From the NCBI GenBank assembly GCA_910587095.1, contig CAJUMJ010000017.1, positions 1 to 8,525 of the forward strand: a stretch of DNA of 8,525 nt, given 5' to 3'. This DNA is from an uncultured Lachnospiraceae bacterium. GTDB lineage: Bacteria > Bacillota > Clostridia > Lachnospirales > Lachnospiraceae. The notes under the pieces were generated by a model. The model saw only the letters and a program-made list of their open reading frames with translations. It made no database searches and was not told the origin of the DNA. Both the position numbers and the translations under genes were made by a program. Positions 7,052 through 8,525 of the stretch are shown piece after piece. How positions within the stretch are numbered: position 1 is the first letter of the stretch; each line of letters starts with the position of its first letter.

Positions 7052-7117
7052 TTTGACTGACAAACGAAATTTCGTTTAAATAAATTATTTTTACTGTTAT
7101 AAGAAAACAACTGTTTT

Positions 7118-7990
7118 TTAATATGTCAGAATCTCATAACCGTCCTCTGTGACCGCAAGCGTAATCTCCCACTGTGCCGACGGCTTTCCGTCGTCGGTAT
7201 AAACCGTCCATCCGTCATCGTCATCGATATAGATATCCGCCTTTCCCATATTTACCATAGGCTCAATGGTGAAAACCATCCCCGGCACCATCAGCATTTC
7301 CGTCCCCCTGCGGGTCACATAGCTGACAAAGGGTTCCTCATGAAATTCCAAACCGATCCCGTGACCGCCAATTTCCCTTACAATAGAATAACCATTGTTA
7401 TTTGCGTAATCATTGATGGCCTGGGCCATGTCTCCCAGGAAATTCCACGGCTTCACCTGCTCCAAGCCTACATCAATGCACTCCCTCGCCACCTTCACCA
7501 GCCTTCGCGTCTCCTCCGGCACATTGCCCAGCATAAACATGCGCGAGGAGTCTGAAAAATATCCTTTATAGATTGTGGATACGTCCACATTGACAATGTC
7601 TCCATCTTTTAACAGACGGTTCTCGTCGGGAATGCCGTGACAGACTACTTCGTTAATGGAAGTACAGACGCTCTTTGGAAAGCCGTCGTAATTTAACGGA
7701 GCGGCGATGCCCCCCATCTCCTTTGTCATATCGCGCACAATTTTGTCAATTTCTTCCGTGCTCATGCCAATGTGAATCTGCCGCTCCAGCTCGTCGAGAA
7801 TTGCAATGTTCAGTTTGCTGCTTTCACGAATGCCTTGGATCTGTTCAGGCGTCTTTAAAATATCATGCTTCGGAACAATATGTCCCTGCAACGCATAACT
7901 CTCCAATTTTTCATCCATCGCCATATGACAAGCCTTGTATTTTTTCCCGCTTCCACACCAACACAAATCGTTCCTTCCAAGTTTTTTCAT
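7118..7990 (-). CDS. map: Methionine aminopeptidase, type I, with SEC-C zinc motif
   Basis: A 290-residue metalloprotease that removes the initiator methionine from new proteins in the cytoplasm. The first 22 residues form a SEC-C zinc motif (Cys10, Cys12, Cys21, His22; CxC-x8-CH), an N-terminal extension found in some Firmicutes MetAPs and thought to help ribosome or protein binding. The pita-bread catalytic domain follows from about residue 45. The expected metal and catalytic residues are present: His118 (VCHGIP), Asp136 (NVDVS), Asp147 (FSDSSRMF), His210 (GGHGIG), Glu243 (TIEPM) and Glu275 (QWEIT). The C-terminus is intact. ATG at 7990 begins the SEC-C extension and is preceded by AGGAGATG (AGGAG 11 nt away). 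An extended -10 lies about 35 bp upstream. The 383-bp gap to the next gene suggests it is transcribed alone. Confidence 0.98.
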   Translation of the reverse strand: MKKLGRNDLCWCGSGKKYKACHMAMDEKLESYALQGHIVPKHDILKTPEQIQGIRESSKLNIAILDELERQIHIGMSTEEIDKIVRDMTKEMGGIAAPLNYDGFPKSVCTSINEVVCHGIPDENRLLKDGDIVNVDVSTIYKGYFSDSSRMFMLGNVPEETRRLVKVARECIDVGLEQVKPWNFLGDMAQAINDYANNNGYSIVREIGGHGIGLEFHEEPFVSYVTRRGTEMLMVPGMVFTIEPMVNMGKADIYIDDDDGWTVYTDDGKPSAQWEITLAVTEDGYEILTY

Positions 7991-8022
7991 CGCAGTTTCA
8001 TCTCCTATCTTTAACCCTATTT

Positions 8023-8031
8023 ATCATACCA
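8023..8031 (-). promoter_or_regulatory. Extended -10 promoter element of map
   Basis: TGGTATGAT on the minus strand fits the extended -10 pattern TGnTATAAT, with 5 of 6 matches in the hexamer. No good -35 is found 16-18 nt upstream, which extended -10 promoters tolerate. Transcription would start near 8016, about 26 nt before the map ATG. Confidence 0.45.
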
Positions 8032-8108
8032 TATTGAGGGCAAAAATGGGATTTTTCAGGTGCAATTTTTTTGGACGTATCATTGTAAAAACGCGTTTGC
8101 TATTTCGT

Positions 8109-8221
8109 ATTAGTAACAAATTAGTAACAAAAAATGTTCTGTGCGGAACCGTTACCAATCCAGTGTTTATGCGGGTTCAAACGATTTAATAAAAATTTAA
8201 TTAGTAACAAATTAGCGACAA
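8109..8221 (+). repeat. Two tandem pairs of an 11-bp direct repeat
   Basis: ATTAGTAACAA occurs at 8109-8119 and 8120-8130 back to back. It occurs again at 8200-8210, followed directly by the variant ATTAGCGACAA at 8211-8221. The pairs start 91 bp apart. An 11-bp period is close to one helical turn, so a protein could bind one face of the DNA. The stretch 7991-8346 is otherwise gene-free and AT-rich, and this is the clearest structure in it. No replication or integrase gene is visible, so a role as iterons or operators is inference. Confidence 0.7.
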
Positions 8222-8253
8222 ATTTACAGTTTATCATTTAATTGCAGTTGTTG

Positions 8254-8283
8254 TTGAACGATATTAAAAACGAGAAATATAAA
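8254..8283 (+). promoter_or_regulatory. Possible plus-strand promoter
   Basis: TTGAAC (8254-8259), an 18-nt spacer and TATAAA (8278-8283) read toward the coding fragment at the right edge. The region is very AT-rich, so a chance match is plausible. Confidence 0.3.
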
Positions 8284-8346
8284 AAAAGTTCCGCAAAGGT
8301 GCTATTTTACTGAGGAAATGCGAATTAAGAAAATATTAAGAATTAA

Positions 8347-8525
8347 GTTGCTGCAATTGTGGAGCCCACAATTGACACGGAAGTTTCCGAGGACATCCCC
8401 GCCGAGGAGCCCGGCGAAATCGTGGTTGAGGGTACGGAATTAAACGCGGAGGGTGATGCCTACACGGTCACCATCGCGGACTACGCTTCCCTGAAAAACC
8501 GCGTAACCATTAAGGCAACTTTGGA
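8347..8525 (+). pseudogene. Start-less coding fragment, probable surface protein piece, cut by window edge
   Basis: From 8347 to the window end one plus-strand frame is open for 59 codons and has the GC-rich third positions of a real gene, unlike the AT-rich DNA before it. It reads VAAIVEPTIDTEVSEDIPAEE, then continues through EIVVEGTELNAEGDAYTVTI to the edge. This is acidic then beta-strand-like, as in exported or adhesin-type proteins. TAA at 8344 lies directly upstream, and the only candidate start is GTG at 8359, inside a hairpin and with no ribosome binding site. In another frame ATG at 8318 begins MRIKKILRIKLLQL, which resembles the first part of a signal peptide, but that frame ends in the 8430s. 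A frameshift, deletion or rearrangement, or a displaced cassette, would explain this. The family is not recognised. Confidence 0.5.
8354..8374. repeat. Perfect 9-bp inverted repeat at a composition boundary
   Basis: CAATTGTGG (8354-8362), loop AGC, then CCACAATTG (8366-8374). It sits where AT-rich intergenic DNA gives way to GC-rich coding sequence. No T-run follows on either strand, so it is not an ordinary terminator. It could be a rearrangement scar or recombination site. Confidence 0.65.

Larger units (their letters stand above)
6735..7117 (-). other. Gene-free, inverted-repeat-rich region upstream of the exported-protein operon
   Basis: About 383 bp of AT-rich DNA between map and the coiled-coil gene. 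It holds a series of inverted repeats: a perfect 16-bp palindrome AAACGAAATTTCGTTT (7062-7077); 8-bp arms AAGACAGT/ACTGTCTT (7013-7051) enclosing CGGC-ACT-GCCG; 7-bp arms TGCAATA/TATTGCA (6974-6993); palindrome TAAAGTATACTTTA (6911-6924); 7-bp arms ACATCCT/AGGATGT (6868-6904); GGGCG-AAT-CGCCC (6846-6858); and 7-bp arms GATAAAT/ATTTATC (6793-6817). A TTGACA occurs at 6831-6826 on the minus strand but lacks a well-spaced -10. It could be a structured leader, a regulatory region or decayed repeat DNA. The operon promoter should lie here but I cannot place it. Confidence 0.5.

Noticed and set aside
6734..7063. 110-codon N-terminal extension of the coiled-coil protein
   Set aside because: It depends on a TTG start at 7063 with no ribosome binding site, passes through several hairpins, and has no domain character. 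GGAGG near 6747-6751 favours the ATG at 6733.
8171..8183. tRNA T-loop-like GGGTTCAAAC
   Set aside because: The flanking bases do not form a T-stem, and no acceptor or anticodon arms are found around it.

Overview
The window looks like chromosomal DNA of a Gram-positive Clostridia member, most likely Lachnospiraceae. The signs are strong AGGAGG-type ribosome binding sites, a methionine aminopeptidase with an N-terminal SEC-C zinc motif, exported proteins with Gram-positive signal peptides, and moderate GC with AT-rich intergenic DNA. The family-level placement is inference. Every complete gene is on the minus strand, so transcription runs from high to low coordinates.

From right to left in transcription order: the right edge (8347-8525) carries a start-less piece of a plus-strand coding sequence. 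It follows an AT-rich, gene-free stretch with two tandem pairs of an 11-bp repeat. Next is map (7118-7990), methionine aminopeptidase, with an extended -10 promoter. A 383-bp intergenic region (6735-7117) follows, unusually dense in inverted repeats. Then comes a tight three-gene operon (6733 to 3484) of exported or membrane proteins with no function I can name: a membrane-anchored coiled-coil protein, a secreted His/Cys-module protein with an acidic decapeptide-repeat tail, and a secreted protein with a Gly/Ser linker. The first two genes overlap by 4 bp and the last two are 17 bp apart, so they are probably made together and may form one surface assembly. This operon is the best candidate here for an undescribed system.

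After it, metG (1307-3325, methionyl-tRNA synthetase) has its own near-consensus promoter. It is followed 52 bp later by a serine hydrolase of the monoacylglycerol lipase/lysophospholipase type (316-1254), probably co-transcribed. The left 301 bp are non-coding repeat DNA: a 165-bp MITE-like element with 36-bp imperfect terminal inverted repeats, joined head-to-head to a diverged copy of itself that runs off the left edge.

map and metG are housekeeping genes that happen to flank the exported-protein operon. Initiator-Met removal and Met-tRNA charging are related in theme, but nothing here shows a functional link between them and the operon.
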